A DNA stretch of 64,000 nucleotides, taken from contig NZ_JAUZDX010000017.1 of NCBI RefSeq assembly GCF_030704685.1, positions 1 through 64,000 of the forward strand, read 5' to 3'. Position numbers and translations under genes: made by a program. How positions within the stretch are numbered: position 1 is the first letter of the stretch; each line of letters begins with the position of its first letter. Shown piece by piece: positions 53,206 through 62,001 of this stretch. This DNA is from Acidovorax sp. A1169. GTDB taxonomy: Bacteria > Pseudomonadota > Gammaproteobacteria > Burkholderiales > Burkholderiaceae_C. Below the pieces are notes generated by a model, which did no database searches, was not told the DNA's origin, and saw only the letters and a list, made by a program, of their open reading frames with translations.

Positions 53206-54291
53206 ATGAAGAAGACAAACGGCGCCATCTGCGCCCTGCTGGCCTGCGCGCCGGCGTTCGCCCAGACCGCATCGACCAGCCCATCCGCCAGCAGCCTCAC
53301 GCTCTACGGCGTGGTGGACCTGGGCTTGCGCCACGCGAGCGGGCTCACGGCCGCCAACGCCCCCGCACCGGGCTCGCACCACAGCCTGGGCAGCGGCATT
53401 CATACCACCAGCCGCTGGGGCGTGCGCGGCAGCGAGGACCTGGGTGGCGGCGCCCGTGCGCTGTTCAACCTGGAAAGCGGCCTCAACGCCGATACCGGTG
53501 CGCCCGCCAACAGCGCCAAATACTTCGACCGCGCCTCGTGGGTGGGCCTGCAGGCGGGCTGGGCCACCGTGGCGCTCGGCCGCCAGACCACGCTGCTGGC
53601 CGATGCGATCTCGCCCGTGGACCCGCTCTCCATGCGCTTCGCCAGCTTCAACCCCAACATCGGCGTCTCGGCGCTGAGCCAGCACGGCCTGGGCATCGAG
53701 TACGGCAGCGCGGGCGCCAATACCGGCTCCTACCGGCTGGACAATGCCGTCAAGCTCACGGGCCGCTTTGGCGGCCTCACGGCGCGGGCCATGCTGGGGG
53801 TGGGCGAGGTGGCATCGCAATCGTCGGCCCTGTCCTCGCACGGCCTGGGCCTGGCGTATGCGGATGGCGGCTTCACCGTTTCGGGCGCATGGCAGACCTT
53901 CAAGGACGCCAACCTGCGCCCGCTCGATGCTGCCACGCTCGGCGCGGCCTGGCAGTGGGGCAGCGTGCGCCTGGCCGCGAATGCCGGGCGCAGCAAGGCG
54001 CAGACGGGCGCGGCCACACACACCGAACAGCGCGTGCTTTCGGCTGGCGCCACCTGGGCGGCGCTGCCGCTGCTGGACCTCACGGCCACCTACTACAAGA
54101 TCGACCGCACACGCACCGCCGCAGCCGACGACGGCTATGGCCGCATGGTGGCCTTCGCCGAATACAAACTGTCGCGCCGCACGCGGGTCTACGTCGAGCT
54201 GGACCACACACGCTGGCGCAACGGCTACCAGGGCGCAGCCAACAAGCGCGTGGCCACCGGCGCCTCTGCCGGGGTCACGCACAGCTTTTGA
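53206..54291 (+). CDS. Gram-negative porin (Omp32-like)
   Basis: A 361-residue outer-membrane porin with a short signal peptide (cleaved near AFA, residue 19) and the Gram_neg_porins opening SSLTLYGVVDLGL. It has the RWGVRGSEDLGGG segment, the ASWVGLQAG...ALGRQ strand pair, and the C-terminal aromatic (HSF) needed for BAM recognition. The start at 53206 follows GAGGAGACGGC; the in-frame ATG at 53188 is unsupported. It is the third gene of the PrpF/Bug unit, 36 bp after the receptor. A trimeric, probably anion-selective pore that supplies the acid substrate to the periplasm is inferred. Confidence 0.92.
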   Translation: MKKTNGAICALLACAPAFAQTASTSPSASSLTLYGVVDLGLRHASGLTAANAPAPGSHHSLGSGIHTTSRWGVRGSEDLGGGARALFNLESGLNADTGAPANSAKYFDRASWVGLQAGWATVALGRQTTLLADAISPVDPLSMRFASFNPNIGVSALSQHGLGIEYGSAGANTGSYRLDNAVKLTGRFGGLTARAMLGVGEVASQSSALSSHGLGLAYADGGFTVSGAWQTFKDANLRPLDAATLGAAWQWGSVRLAANAGRSKAQTGAATHTEQRVLSAGATWAALPLLDLTATYYKIDRTRTAAADDGYGRMVAFAEYKLSRRTRVYVELDHTRWRNGYQGAANKRVATGASAGVTHSF

Positions 54292-54296
54292 AGCCG

Positions 54297-55130
54297 CTAA
54301 ACGAACTTGCCCGTGATGCCGCCGTCCACCACCAGTTCCGTACCGGTCACATAGGCCGAGGCATCGCTGGCGAGGAAGGCGCAGGCGTGGGCCACGTCCC
54401 AGGCCGTGCCCATGCGGCCCATGGGCACCTGGCGGGCGCGTGCGGCGCGGGCTTCGTCGAGGCTGGTGTCCGAGAACATCCTGGCCACCGTGTTGGCGAT
54501 GCGCGGCGTGTCGATCAGCCCCGGCACCACGGTGTTGGCGCGCACGCCCTGGCCCGCGTACTGCTGCGCCACCAGGCGCGTGAAATGCGTGACCGCGGCC
54601 TTGGTGACCCCATAGGCCAGGTGCGGGTAGCCCAGGTAGCGCATGCCCGCGATGGACGAGATGGTGATGATGGAGCCGCGCCCGCGCTCCACCATGCCGG
54701 GCAGCACCTCCTGGCAGGCCAGCAGCAGGCTGCCCACGTTCACGCCGTGGATGCGCTCGAAATCTTCGGCGCTGGTCTCCAGCGGGCCGCCGGTCTTGCC
54801 GATGCCCACGTTGTGGTGAAGCACGTCGATGGCGCCGCCGAAGCGCTCGCGCGCCTCGGAGAACAGGCGCTTCACGTCCGCTGCCTCGGCCACGTCGCCC
54901 ACGAAGGTGGCGGCCGTACCGCCCTCGGCCTTGATGAGCGCCGTGGTCTCTTCGGCCGAGGCCGCGTCGCGGTCGGCCACGCAGACGCTGGCACCCAGGC
55001 GCGCATAGGTCACGCAGGCGGCCCGGCCGATGCTCCAGCCCGGGCCGGCCGAGCCACCGCCGGCCACGAAGACCACGCGGCCAGACAGGTCCAGCGGCAG
55101 GGCAGGTGGAATGGTCTTCTGCGCGCTCAT
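54297..55130 (-). CDS. SDR-family oxidoreductase
   Basis: A 277-residue SDR. The cofactor motif is unusual for classical SDRs: AGGGSAGPGWSIG (24-36) has an insertion compared with TGxxxGxG. Catalytic residues are visible in ITISSIAG and YGVTK (Y and K four apart), with HHNVG in place of NNAG. The start at 55130 overlaps the stop of the preceding SDR gene as ATGA. It is the last gene of the operon and is convergent with the porin gene (5 bp between stops). The changes suggest a divergent subfamily, but the active-site Tyr/Lys are present. Confidence 0.88.
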   Translation of the reverse strand: MSAQKTIPPALPLDLSGRVVFVAGGGSAGPGWSIGRAACVTYARLGASVCVADRDAASAEETTALIKAEGGTAATFVGDVAEAADVKRLFSEARERFGGAIDVLHHNVGIGKTGGPLETSAEDFERIHGVNVGSLLLACQEVLPGMVERGRGSIITISSIAGMRYLGYPHLAYGVTKAAVTHFTRLVAQQYAGQGVRANTVVPGLIDTPRIANTVARMFSDTSLDEARAARARQVPMGRMGTAWDVAHACAFLASDASAYVTGTELVVDGGITGKFV

Positions 55131-55858
55131 GGTGCCAGCCCCACAGTCATGCCGCCGCACACGTAGACCACCTGGCCGGTGATGAAGCCCGCGCGCGCAT
55201 CGAGCAGCGATGCCACGAGGTGCGCCACCTCGTCGGGCTGCCCCATGCGGCGCACGGGGATGGTGTCCAGGATGCGCTGCGTGGCCGGTGCGCCGGGCGG
55301 GTTCACGCGTTCGAAGAGTTCGGTGGCAATCGGCCCGGGGCCGATGGCGTTGGCGGTGATGCCGTCGGCGCCCAGCTCCAGCGCCAGGGTGCGCGTGAAG
55401 CCGTGCACCGCTGCCTTGCTGGCCGAGTAGGCGATGCGCTCGCCCTTGCCCAGTGCGGCGCGGCTGGAGATGTTGACGATGCGGCCGAAGCACGCCGCGC
55501 GCATGGCGGGCAGCAGCGCCTGCACGCAGGCGATGGCGGCCGCCAGGTTGACGGCCATCACGGCCTGCAGGTCGGCACTGGTGGCCGCATCGATGCCGGC
55601 CGGGCGCACGATGCCCGCGTTGTTCACCAGCCGGGTGATGGCACGCTCGGCCACGGTGCGAGCCAGCGCGTCGCGCAGGGCGGCCTCGTCGGCCAGATCC
55701 ACCTGCACGAAGGTTTCATGCGCGCCGAGGCTTTCCGGCGCCGCGATGTCGAAGTTCACGACCTGCAGGCCGTCGGCCATCAACCGCGTGGCCACGGCGC
55801 GGCCGATGCCGCGGCTGGCGCCGGTGACGAGCACCGTGCCTTCCTGGCCGCCGCTCAT
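55127..55858 (-). CDS. SDR-family oxidoreductase (FabG-like)
   Basis: A 243-residue classical SDR: TGASRGIG at residues 12-19, NNAG near 93-96, catalytic Ser in NISSRA, and YSASK near 154-158. Its start overlaps the citryl-CoA-lyase-like stop (ATGA), and its stop overlaps the start of the next SDR. The tight overlaps tie both SDRs to the CoA ligase and lyase-like proteins. A 3-hydroxyacyl-CoA or hydroxy-acid dehydrogenase role in the same pathway is likely, though the substrate is unknown. Confidence 0.9.
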   Translation of the reverse strand: MSGGQEGTVLVTGASRGIGRAVATRLMADGLQVVNFDIAAPESLGAHETFVQVDLADEAALRDALARTVAERAITRLVNNAGIVRPAGIDAATSADLQAVMAVNLAAAIACVQALLPAMRAACFGRIVNISSRAALGKGERIAYSASKAAVHGFTRTLALELGADGITANAIGPGPIATELFERVNPPGAPATQRILDTIPVRRMGQPDEVAHLVASLLDARAGFITGQVVYVCGGMTVGLAP

Positions 55859-56640
55859 GCCTGGCCATCCTTGCCGCCGACGAAGGGAATCGCGTGCTCG
55901 ATGGTGTCCCAGATGAAGCGGCCCGAGGGGCTGTTCTGCTCTTCGACGATGTGTGCCACCAGGCCGGCCGCGCGCGATATCACGGCAAAGCCGCGCATCA
56001 CCGCCGTGGGCACGCCGATCTCGCCCAGCAGCGCGGCCACCGCGCCCGTGGCGTTGATGGTGATGGGACGGCCGGCCACCTCGTCCACGGCCTGGGACAG
56101 ACTCTGCAGCGCACGGATCTTGTCGCCCTTGAGTTCGGCCTCGGCGCGGCCCATCTCCAGCAGCTTGTAGGCGCGCGGGTCCACGGGTTTGTGCAGGTGG
56201 TGGCCAAAGCCCGGCACGGGGGACTTGAGGCCCTTGTAGTGGCGCGCGATGGCCAGTGCCTCGGCAGCGGGGTCGGCTGCGGCCGCGATGCGGTCGAGCA
56301 GACCGGCGCAGTTCTCCATGGTGCCCACGAAGGAGCTGCCCACGGCCAGCAGGCCGGCCGACACGGCGCCCTGCAGGTTCTCGGGCGCGCTCATGTAGAT
56401 CAGCCGTGTGGCGATGGCGCTGGGCGTGAGGCCGTGCTCCATGAGCACGATAAGCACCACGTCAGTGATGCGCAGGTCCACGCCGCGCGGCGCGCGGCCC
56501 AGGATCTGCATGAGCATCACCTCGGTAAAGGTCTTCTTTCCCATCAGGTCCTCCACCAGGTTCGCATCGCGGTAATGCAGGCTGGTGAGGGTGTGCGTGC
56601 ACAGGCTGGTGACGGGGGTCTTGGCGGATGGGGCGGTCAT
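55855..56640 (-). CDS. Citryl-CoA lyase/citrate synthase-like protein
   Basis: A 261-residue protein homologous to the C-terminal core of citrate synthase and citryl-CoA lyase. It keeps the GFGHHLHK...DPRA segment (144-156) that aligns with the GFGHRVYK active-site His region, and SRAAGLVAHIVEE near the C-terminus. The HGG active-site segment of citrate synthase is replaced by GSSFVGTMENC (101-111). It is much shorter than citrate synthase (about 430), as usual for this family. It probably catalyses a Claisen-type cleavage or condensation on an acyl-CoA made by the adjacent ligase. The start at 56640 leaves 13 bp after the ligase stop. Confidence 0.85.
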   Translation of the reverse strand: MTAPSAKTPVTSLCTHTLTSLHYRDANLVEDLMGKKTFTEVMLMQILGRAPRGVDLRITDVVLIVLMEHGLTPSAIATRLIYMSAPENLQGAVSAGLLAVGSSFVGTMENCAGLLDRIAAAADPAAEALAIARHYKGLKSPVPGFGHHLHKPVDPRAYKLLEMGRAEAELKGDKIRALQSLSQAVDEVAGRPITINATGAVAALLGEIGVPTAVMRGFAVISRAAGLVAHIVEEQNSPSGRFIWDTIEHAIPFVGGKDGQA

Positions 56641-56653
56641 GGAGTGGGTTCCT

Positions 56654-58141
56654 TCAGGCGGTTGCTGCCAACGCGGCATCGCGCACGGCGGACTTGAGCA
56701 CCTTGCCCACGGGCGAGCGCGGCAGGCTGTCGTGAAAATGGATGTGCTTGGGCGTCTGCACCGGCCCCAGGCGCTCGCGCACGAAGGCGATCAGCTCGGC
56801 CTCGCTGGCCTGCTCGCCGGGGCGCAGCTGCACGGCGGCCTGCACGGTCTCGCCCCACTTGTCGTCAGGCAGGCCGAACACGGTGCATTCGTGCACAGCC
56901 GGGTGCTGGCCCAGCGCGTTCTCCACGTCCACGGGGTAGACGTTGAAGCCGCCGGTGATCACCATGTCCTTGAGCCGGTCCTTGAGGTAGAGGTAGCCAC
57001 GAGCGTCGATGAGCCCGCGGTCGCCGGTGTGCAGCCAGCCGTCCACCAGGGTCTCGGCGGTCTTCTCGGGCAGGCGCCAGTAACCGCTCATCAGCAGGTC
57101 ACCGCGCGCCACCACCTCGCCCACCTCGCCGGTGGGCAGCAGCCCGCCATCAGGCGCCATGATGGCCACGTCGCTGAACCAGGTGGTGCGGCCCACGGCC
57201 GCCCAGTTCTGCGGGTCCTCGAAGTCCTCGGGCAGCATCACGGTGAGGATCTGCGGCGCCTCGGTCTGGCCGTAGGTGGTGCCCAGCACCGGGCCGAAAA
57301 AGTCGCGCACCTGGCGGATCTTCTCGGGCGGCATGGGCGCGCCGCCATAGATCAACCGGCGCAGGCGCGGAAAGTCGGCGCGCGAGGCGCCGGGCAGCGC
57401 CATCAGCATGTAGACCAGCGTGGGCGGCATGAAGCACACCGTGCCGCCGCGCTCGCGGAAGGCCGTGCGCACCGCCTCGGCGCCCGCGCCGCCCAGCACC
57501 ACGTGGCAACCGCCCTGCGCCAGGATGGGCAGCAGGTAGGTGGAGGTGCCGTGCGTGATGGGCGCCGCGACGATGTAGCGCTCGTGCTCGTCGAAGCCCC
57601 AGGCGTGGATCTGGTTGGTGATGTTGGCCATCCACGCGCGGTAGGGCTGCATCACGCCCTTGGGCGCGCCGGTGGTGCCGCCCGTGAACTTGATGGCCTG
57701 CGTGGCATCGGCGGGCAGGTCGATCACAGGGCGCGGCGCACCGGCGTGCACGGCGGCCAGGTCCGCCAGCCCCGCGGTCGGCACGCGGGCCCCGGGCGCG
57801 CCGTCGAGCAGGTCGGCGCAGGCCGCATCGAGCACCAGGATGGAGGGCTCGGTCGCGTCGATGATGCGGCGGATTTCGTGCCGGGTGCTCTTGGGGTTGA
57901 GCGGCACCCAGACCTTGCCACAGGCCAGCACCGCCAGCAGCGCAGCGATGTGGTCGGCGCTGTTGCCCACGCAGATGCCGACGCGGCTTTGCGGCGCCGG
58001 GTCGAGCGCGGTGAAACCGGCCGCGAGGGCCGCCACGCGCGCGGCCAGCGCGTCGTAGCGGATGGCGCCCTCGGGCGCGTCGATGGCGATGCGGTCGGGC
58101 CAGCGCTGGGCGGCGCGCCAGAAGAAATCGATGGGGAACAT
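56654..58141 (-). CDS. AMP-dependent acyl-CoA synthetase/ligase
   Basis: A 495-residue ANL-superfamily enzyme that activates a carboxylic acid to its CoA thioester through an acyl-adenylate. The P-loop TGGTTGAPKG is at 153-162, followed by YGQTE near 292, HTGDRG, and the catalytic Lys in PRSPVGKVLK near the C-terminus. The start at 58141 (MFPIDFFWRA) fits the family; the open frame extends 19 codons further. It follows the Bug receptor gene after 154 bp. Together they imply uptake of an acid, CoA activation, cleavage by the lyase-like protein and oxidation by the SDRs. The acid is not identifiable. Confidence 0.92.
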   Translation of the reverse strand: MFPIDFFWRAAQRWPDRIAIDAPEGAIRYDALAARVAALAAGFTALDPAPQSRVGICVGNSADHIAALLAVLACGKVWVPLNPKSTRHEIRRIIDATEPSILVLDAACADLLDGAPGARVPTAGLADLAAVHAGAPRPVIDLPADATQAIKFTGGTTGAPKGVMQPYRAWMANITNQIHAWGFDEHERYIVAAPITHGTSTYLLPILAQGGCHVVLGGAGAEAVRTAFRERGGTVCFMPPTLVYMLMALPGASRADFPRLRRLIYGGAPMPPEKIRQVRDFFGPVLGTTYGQTEAPQILTVMLPEDFEDPQNWAAVGRTTWFSDVAIMAPDGGLLPTGEVGEVVARGDLLMSGYWRLPEKTAETLVDGWLHTGDRGLIDARGYLYLKDRLKDMVITGGFNVYPVDVENALGQHPAVHECTVFGLPDDKWGETVQAAVQLRPGEQASEAELIAFVRERLGPVQTPKHIHFHDSLPRSPVGKVLKSAVRDAALAATA

Positions 58142-58295
58142 GGAGGGCAGGTATTCCAGGGTTGCGATTCGATGAAAGGCGTCACAAGCGGCGGGCAAAG
58201 CCCAGCGAAGCGGTCCTGGCTAGGCGTTTCGTCGCAGGCAGTACGGTCAGTACGACAAGACGGAACAACGACGCCAGGGGGGCTTTTCCCGTCGC

Positions 58296-59309
58296 CTACT
58301 CCGCGGTGGCGCCGGAGGCCTTGACGACCTCTCGCCAGCGCTTGATCTCGGCGGCGGCAAAGCTGCGCATCTTGTCGGGCGTGCCGGAGTCGGGCGTGGC
58401 GGCCAGCTCCTGCAGGCGGTTGCGCACCTCGGGCAGGGCCAGCACCTTGTTGAGGGCGGTGTTGAGCTGCTCCACCACAGGGCGCGGCGTGCCCGCAGGC
58501 GCGGCCAGGGCAAACCACGACTGCACGTCGAAGCCGGCGTAGCCCGACTCGGCCAGCGTGGGCACGTCGGGCAGCAGGGGCGAGCGCTGGGCGCTGGTGA
58601 TGGCAATGGCGCGCAGCTTGCCGGCCTGCACATGCGGCAGGGCCGAGGGCGTGTTGTCGAACATCGAATCCACCTGGCCGCCGAGCAGGTCGGTGACGGC
58701 GGGGGCGCTGCCGCGGTAGGGCACGTGCAGCATCTTGAGCTGGGACTGCATCTTGAACATCTCGCCCGAGAGGTGGATGGACGAGCCGCTGCCCGAGGAT
58801 GCGAAGGTGATGCCGTCCTTGGACTCCTTGGCGTAGCGCACGTAGTCGGCCAGGCTCTTCACCGGCAGCTTGGGGTTGACCACCAGGATGTTGGGGATCT
58901 TGGCGATCATGCCGATGGGCTCGAAGTCCTTGACCGGGTCGTAGCCGAGCTTGGGGTACAGCGAGGCGTTGATGGTATTGGCGATGGTGTAGACGTAGAG
59001 CGTGTAGCCGTCGGCCGGGGCGCGCGCCACGTTCTCGGCACCCACGTTGCTGTTGGCGCCCGCGCGGTTGTCCACCACCACGGGCTGGCCGAGCTGGTCG
59101 CCGAGCTTGACGGCGACCAGGCGCGCGATGACGTCGGTGGCGCCGCCGGCTGCATAGCCCACGACGAGCTTGATGGGCTTGTTGGGCCAGCCCGTGGCGC
59201 CGGCGGTCTGGGCCTGCAGGGGCAGGGCGGCGGTGCAGGCGATGGCAGCGGCGGCCAGGGCCAGCAGGCGCCGGCGCGGTGCGGTGGTGGCAGGGGTGTG
59301 CGATGTCAT
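58296..59309 (-). CDS. Bug-type tripartite tricarboxylate receptor (TctC family)
   Basis: A 337-residue periplasmic binding protein with a signal peptide (cleaved near LQAQ) and the Bug opening WPNKPIKLVVGYAAGGATD. It shows VVVDNRAGANSN and VPYRGSAPAVTD, which line the carboxylate pocket in this family. The start at 59309 has AGGAGACAAGAC upstream. It is the first gene of the minus operon leading to the CoA ligase, and divergent from an IclR regulator at 59413. It likely binds the acid that the ligase activates. The following 154-bp gap contains a short tandem repeat of CGTACTG on the minus strand but no clear terminator. Confidence 0.92.
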   Translation of the reverse strand: MTSHTPATTAPRRRLLALAAAAIACTAALPLQAQTAGATGWPNKPIKLVVGYAAGGATDVIARLVAVKLGDQLGQPVVVDNRAGANSNVGAENVARAPADGYTLYVYTIANTINASLYPKLGYDPVKDFEPIGMIAKIPNILVVNPKLPVKSLADYVRYAKESKDGITFASSGSGSSIHLSGEMFKMQSQLKMLHVPYRGSAPAVTDLLGGQVDSMFDNTPSALPHVQAGKLRAIAITSAQRSPLLPDVPTLAESGYAGFDVQSWFALAAPAGTPRPVVEQLNTALNKVLALPEVRNRLQELAATPDSGTPDKMRSFAAAEIKRWREVVKASGATAE

Positions 59310-59412
59310 GTCTTGTCTCCTGGTGTCTTGTGAAAATCCCGTCTTCGCGTCCCGGCGGCGTGGCTCTGCGGCACACTGCATGCTGGTTGCATCGACGGAC
59401 AAATTCTTTCCC

Positions 59413-60240
59413 ATGCCTTCCCGACCCGCGAATCGAAACGTCCGCCTGCCGGACGTTCCATCCATCGCAACGCGCTCACCACAAGCCGAAGAGGACCCCG
59501 GCAGCCGCACGCTGCGCCGCGGCCTGCTGGTGCTCGACGCCGTGCTCGCCAGCGGCCGCGAAGGCCTGCGCGTGGTAGACCTGTGCCGCGCTGTGGGGCT
59601 TGAGCGCGCCACCGTCTACCGCCTGCTGGCCACGCTGCTGGAGGGCGGCCATGTGGCCCAGCGCGGGCGTTTTCGCTATGTGGCGGGGCCCCGCATGGCC
59701 GCCATGGCCGCGCCCGCCGCGCTGCCCAACATGGCCATGCGCCTGGCGCCCGTGCTCGAACGCGTGAGCCGGGCCTGCGGCGACGCGGCCTTCGCCATCG
59801 TGCGCGAAGGTGCCGCATCGCACTGCATCGCGCGCCATGTGGGCACGCACCCGGTGCAGATCCTGGTGATCCAGGTGGGCACGCGCCAGCCGCTGGGCGT
59901 GGGCGCGGCCGGCCTGGCGCTGCTGGCCGCGCTGCCCGACGACGAGGTGGACACCGCCATCGCGGCCAACGCGCAGGAGCTGCCGCGCTACGGCGGCATG
60001 ACGCCCGAGCGCCTCGCGATCCTGGTGCGCGCCACGCGCGAGCGCGGCTGGTCGGTGGTGGGCAACCACGCCACCCAGGGCGTGCTGGCTGCGGGCATGG
60101 CCGTGCGCAACGCCGAGGGCGCGCCCGTGGCCGCCATCAGCGTGGCCTCGACCCTGGACCGCATGCCGCGCGAGCGCCAGCAGCTGATTGCGCGCTGGAT
60201 GCGCGAGGCGCTGGCCGCGCTGCTGCCCAAAGGGGTGTGA
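59413..60240 (+). CDS. IclR-family transcriptional regulator
   Basis: A regulator of about 275 residues. The winged helix (LRRGLLVLDAVLASGREGLRVVDLCRAVGLERATVYRLL) lies near residues 35-75, and the C-terminal IclR effector domain follows. The start at 59413 (MPSRPANR) is the most conservative; ATG 59380 would add 11 residues. It is divergent from the Bug/CoA-ligase operon and probably controls it. A 21-bp perfect-arm palindrome lies just inside the chosen coding start (59437-59457), which may mean the operator overlaps the 5' coding region. Its stop is 21 bp from the stop of the convergent MNIO fusion gene. Confidence 0.9.
   Translation: MPSRPANRNVRLPDVPSIATRSPQAEEDPGSRTLRRGLLVLDAVLASGREGLRVVDLCRAVGLERATVYRLLATLLEGGHVAQRGRFRYVAGPRMAAMAAPAALPNMAMRLAPVLERVSRACGDAAFAIVREGAASHCIARHVGTHPVQILVIQVGTRQPLGVGAAGLALLAALPDDEVDTAIAANAQELPRYGGMTPERLAILVRATRERGWSVVGNHATQGVLAAGMAVRNAEGAPVAAISVASTLDRMPRERQQLIARWMREALAALLPKGV
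59437..59457. promoter_or_regulatory. Palindrome in the 5' end of the IclR gene
   Basis: AACGTCCG (59437-59444) and CGGACGTT (59450-59457) are perfect 8-bp inverted arms around CCTGC. The size and symmetry fit an IclR-type dimer site. It begins 25 bases inside the annotated start, which is unusual for an operator. Confidence 0.4.
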
Positions 60241-60261
60241 CCCCCCACCGGCCCGGGTGCC

Positions 60262-62001
60262 TCAGCCCGCGTTCGCGCCCTGCACAGCGGGCGCCTCCCC
60301 GGCGCATTGGCTGCCGCGTGCCGCGCCCAGCCCCACCAGGCCCTCCTGCAGCAGGCCTGCCAGCCACTGTGCGAGCAGTTCCGTGCCCGGCATCGCTCCG
60401 AGCGCCTGCAGGCGGTCACAGGCCTGCTCCACCGAGGCCCCCGCCTGCAGCAGGTGGATGAAGACCGCCTCCTGGGCGCCCAGCGAGCGAAAGTGCGGCT
60501 GGTAGCCCTTGCGCCACACCAGCAATGTCGCAGGCGCTGGCAATGCCATCGCTTCGGGCACGTCTTCATCGGCATGGATGGCATTCCACAGCGCGACGGC
60601 ATTGGTACTCAGCGTGCGCAGCAATGCGCTGGGGTGCAGCACCCCGGCGCGCGCCAGCCAGGGGCCGGCGCAAGCCGCCGTGGCCGCGTCCAGCGCCGGC
60701 ACGTCAGCCCCGTCGAAGCGCGTGCGCAGGTCCCAGTCGAGCTGGGCCAGTTCATGCAGTTCGGGGTTCTCCGGGTAGAGCGCGCGCAGGGTGTCGACAA
60801 AGCCCTCGCCATAGCGGTTGAGGCTGCGCGCCACGGGAGGGTTCGCCATGGCATGGTCGCGTGCGTGCCCGTCGAAGGTGTCCGAGCCCAGGTAGAGCCA
60901 GGTCTTGGCGTAGGTGTCGGCCAGCACCTCGGACAGCCGTGCACGGTAGGCATGGTGGTAGATGCCCAGGCGACCCGTGACCGGGGCCTCCGCGTCCAGG
61001 GCCTGCAGTGGCTCGGCCAGGATGCGGCTGGCCAGGTCCTGCTGCAGCACCTGCAGGGGCGGGGCAAAGGACAGCGGGCCACGCGGCCAGGGCACTGCGG
61101 CCGGTCCTGCGATACCGGCCGGTGTCACATGCGCCGCAGCGATGGACCGCGCCACGCCCACTTCGCCCAGCAGCTCGGCCAGCGGCGGAATGCGGTCGTC
61201 GCGCTCGACCATGGTCGCCACGGCACCGAAGCGCTCGCAGGCCCGCGCATACAGGTCCCACACGGGCTGGGCCACGGGGTGGTCGTGCGTATCGATGATG
61301 TGGTCGCCCTGGTCGGCATGGCCGGCCAGGTGGATCTGCTGCACGCGCTGCGCAGGCAGCGCGTCGAGGTAGGTGAGCGGGTCGAAGCCGTGGTTCACGC
61401 TGCTCACGTAGATATTGTTCACGTCCACCAGCAGCAGGCAGTCGGCCTCCTGCGCGATGTGGGCCAGAAACTGCCATTCGCTTGCGCTGTCGCCCGCGTA
61501 GCGGATGTAGCTGGAGACGTTCTCCAGCACCAACCGGCGGCCCAGCACGTCCTGCGCGCGGCGGACCTGCGCGATCACGTGGCGCGCCGAGGCATCGGTG
61601 TAGGGCAGCGGGTACAGGTCGTGCAGCTGCTGGTCAGGGGCGGGGCCGATCCAGCACAGATGGTCGGACACCCACAGCGGCTCGATGCGCTCGGCCAGCG
61701 CCTTGACCTGGCGCAGGTAGGCCAGGTCCACGCCCTGCGCCGCACCGATGGACATGGCCACGCCGTGCATGGCCATGGGGTAGTCGCGGCGCAGCGTGTC
61801 GAGCACCGCCAGCGGCTTGCCGCCGTCGATGAGGTAGTTGTCGGTGATGATCTCCAGCCAGTCGAGCGGCTGGGGATGCGCGAGGAAATCCGCGTAGTGG
61901 GCAGTGCGCAGGCCCAGGCCGAAGCCGGTGCCGCGCGCGGCGATGGGGTCGTGTGCCATGGTGCGCAAGCGGCTGCGCCGTGGCGCAACCGCCAGGGGCA
62001 T
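60262..62001 (-). CDS. MNIO (DUF692) enzyme fused to DUF2063 partner, bufferin-type RiPP maturation
   Basis: A 579-residue fusion. Residues about 25-300 are an MNIO multinuclear non-heme iron oxidase (DUF692, MbnB-like). Candidate metal ligands are visible: H79 (MHG), D113-H114 (SDHLCW), E160 (LEN), D193 with N195/N196 (DVNNIYVS), H204 (NHGFDP), H224 (IHLAGH), D237/H239/H241 (DTHDHPV) and E266. Residues about 315 onward are DUF2063, the partner that binds the precursor (RLGIYHHAYRARL). In most loci these are separate genes (bufB, bufC). The start at 62001 shares TGATG with the precursor stop, so the two are coupled. It probably modifies Cys residues of the small precursor. Confidence 0.88.
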   Translation of the reverse strand: MPLAVAPRRSRLRTMAHDPIAARGTGFGLGLRTAHYADFLAHPQPLDWLEIITDNYLIDGGKPLAVLDTLRRDYPMAMHGVAMSIGAAQGVDLAYLRQVKALAERIEPLWVSDHLCWIGPAPDQQLHDLYPLPYTDASARHVIAQVRRAQDVLGRRLVLENVSSYIRYAGDSASEWQFLAHIAQEADCLLLVDVNNIYVSSVNHGFDPLTYLDALPAQRVQQIHLAGHADQGDHIIDTHDHPVAQPVWDLYARACERFGAVATMVERDDRIPPLAELLGEVGVARSIAAAHVTPAGIAGPAAVPWPRGPLSFAPPLQVLQQDLASRILAEPLQALDAEAPVTGRLGIYHHAYRARLSEVLADTYAKTWLYLGSDTFDGHARDHAMANPPVARSLNRYGEGFVDTLRALYPENPELHELAQLDWDLRTRFDGADVPALDAATAACAGPWLARAGVLHPSALLRTLSTNAVALWNAIHADEDVPEAMALPAPATLLVWRKGYQPHFRSLGAQEAVFIHLLQAGASVEQACDRLQALGAMPGTELLAQWLAGLLQEGLVGLGAARGSQCAGEAPAVQGANAG

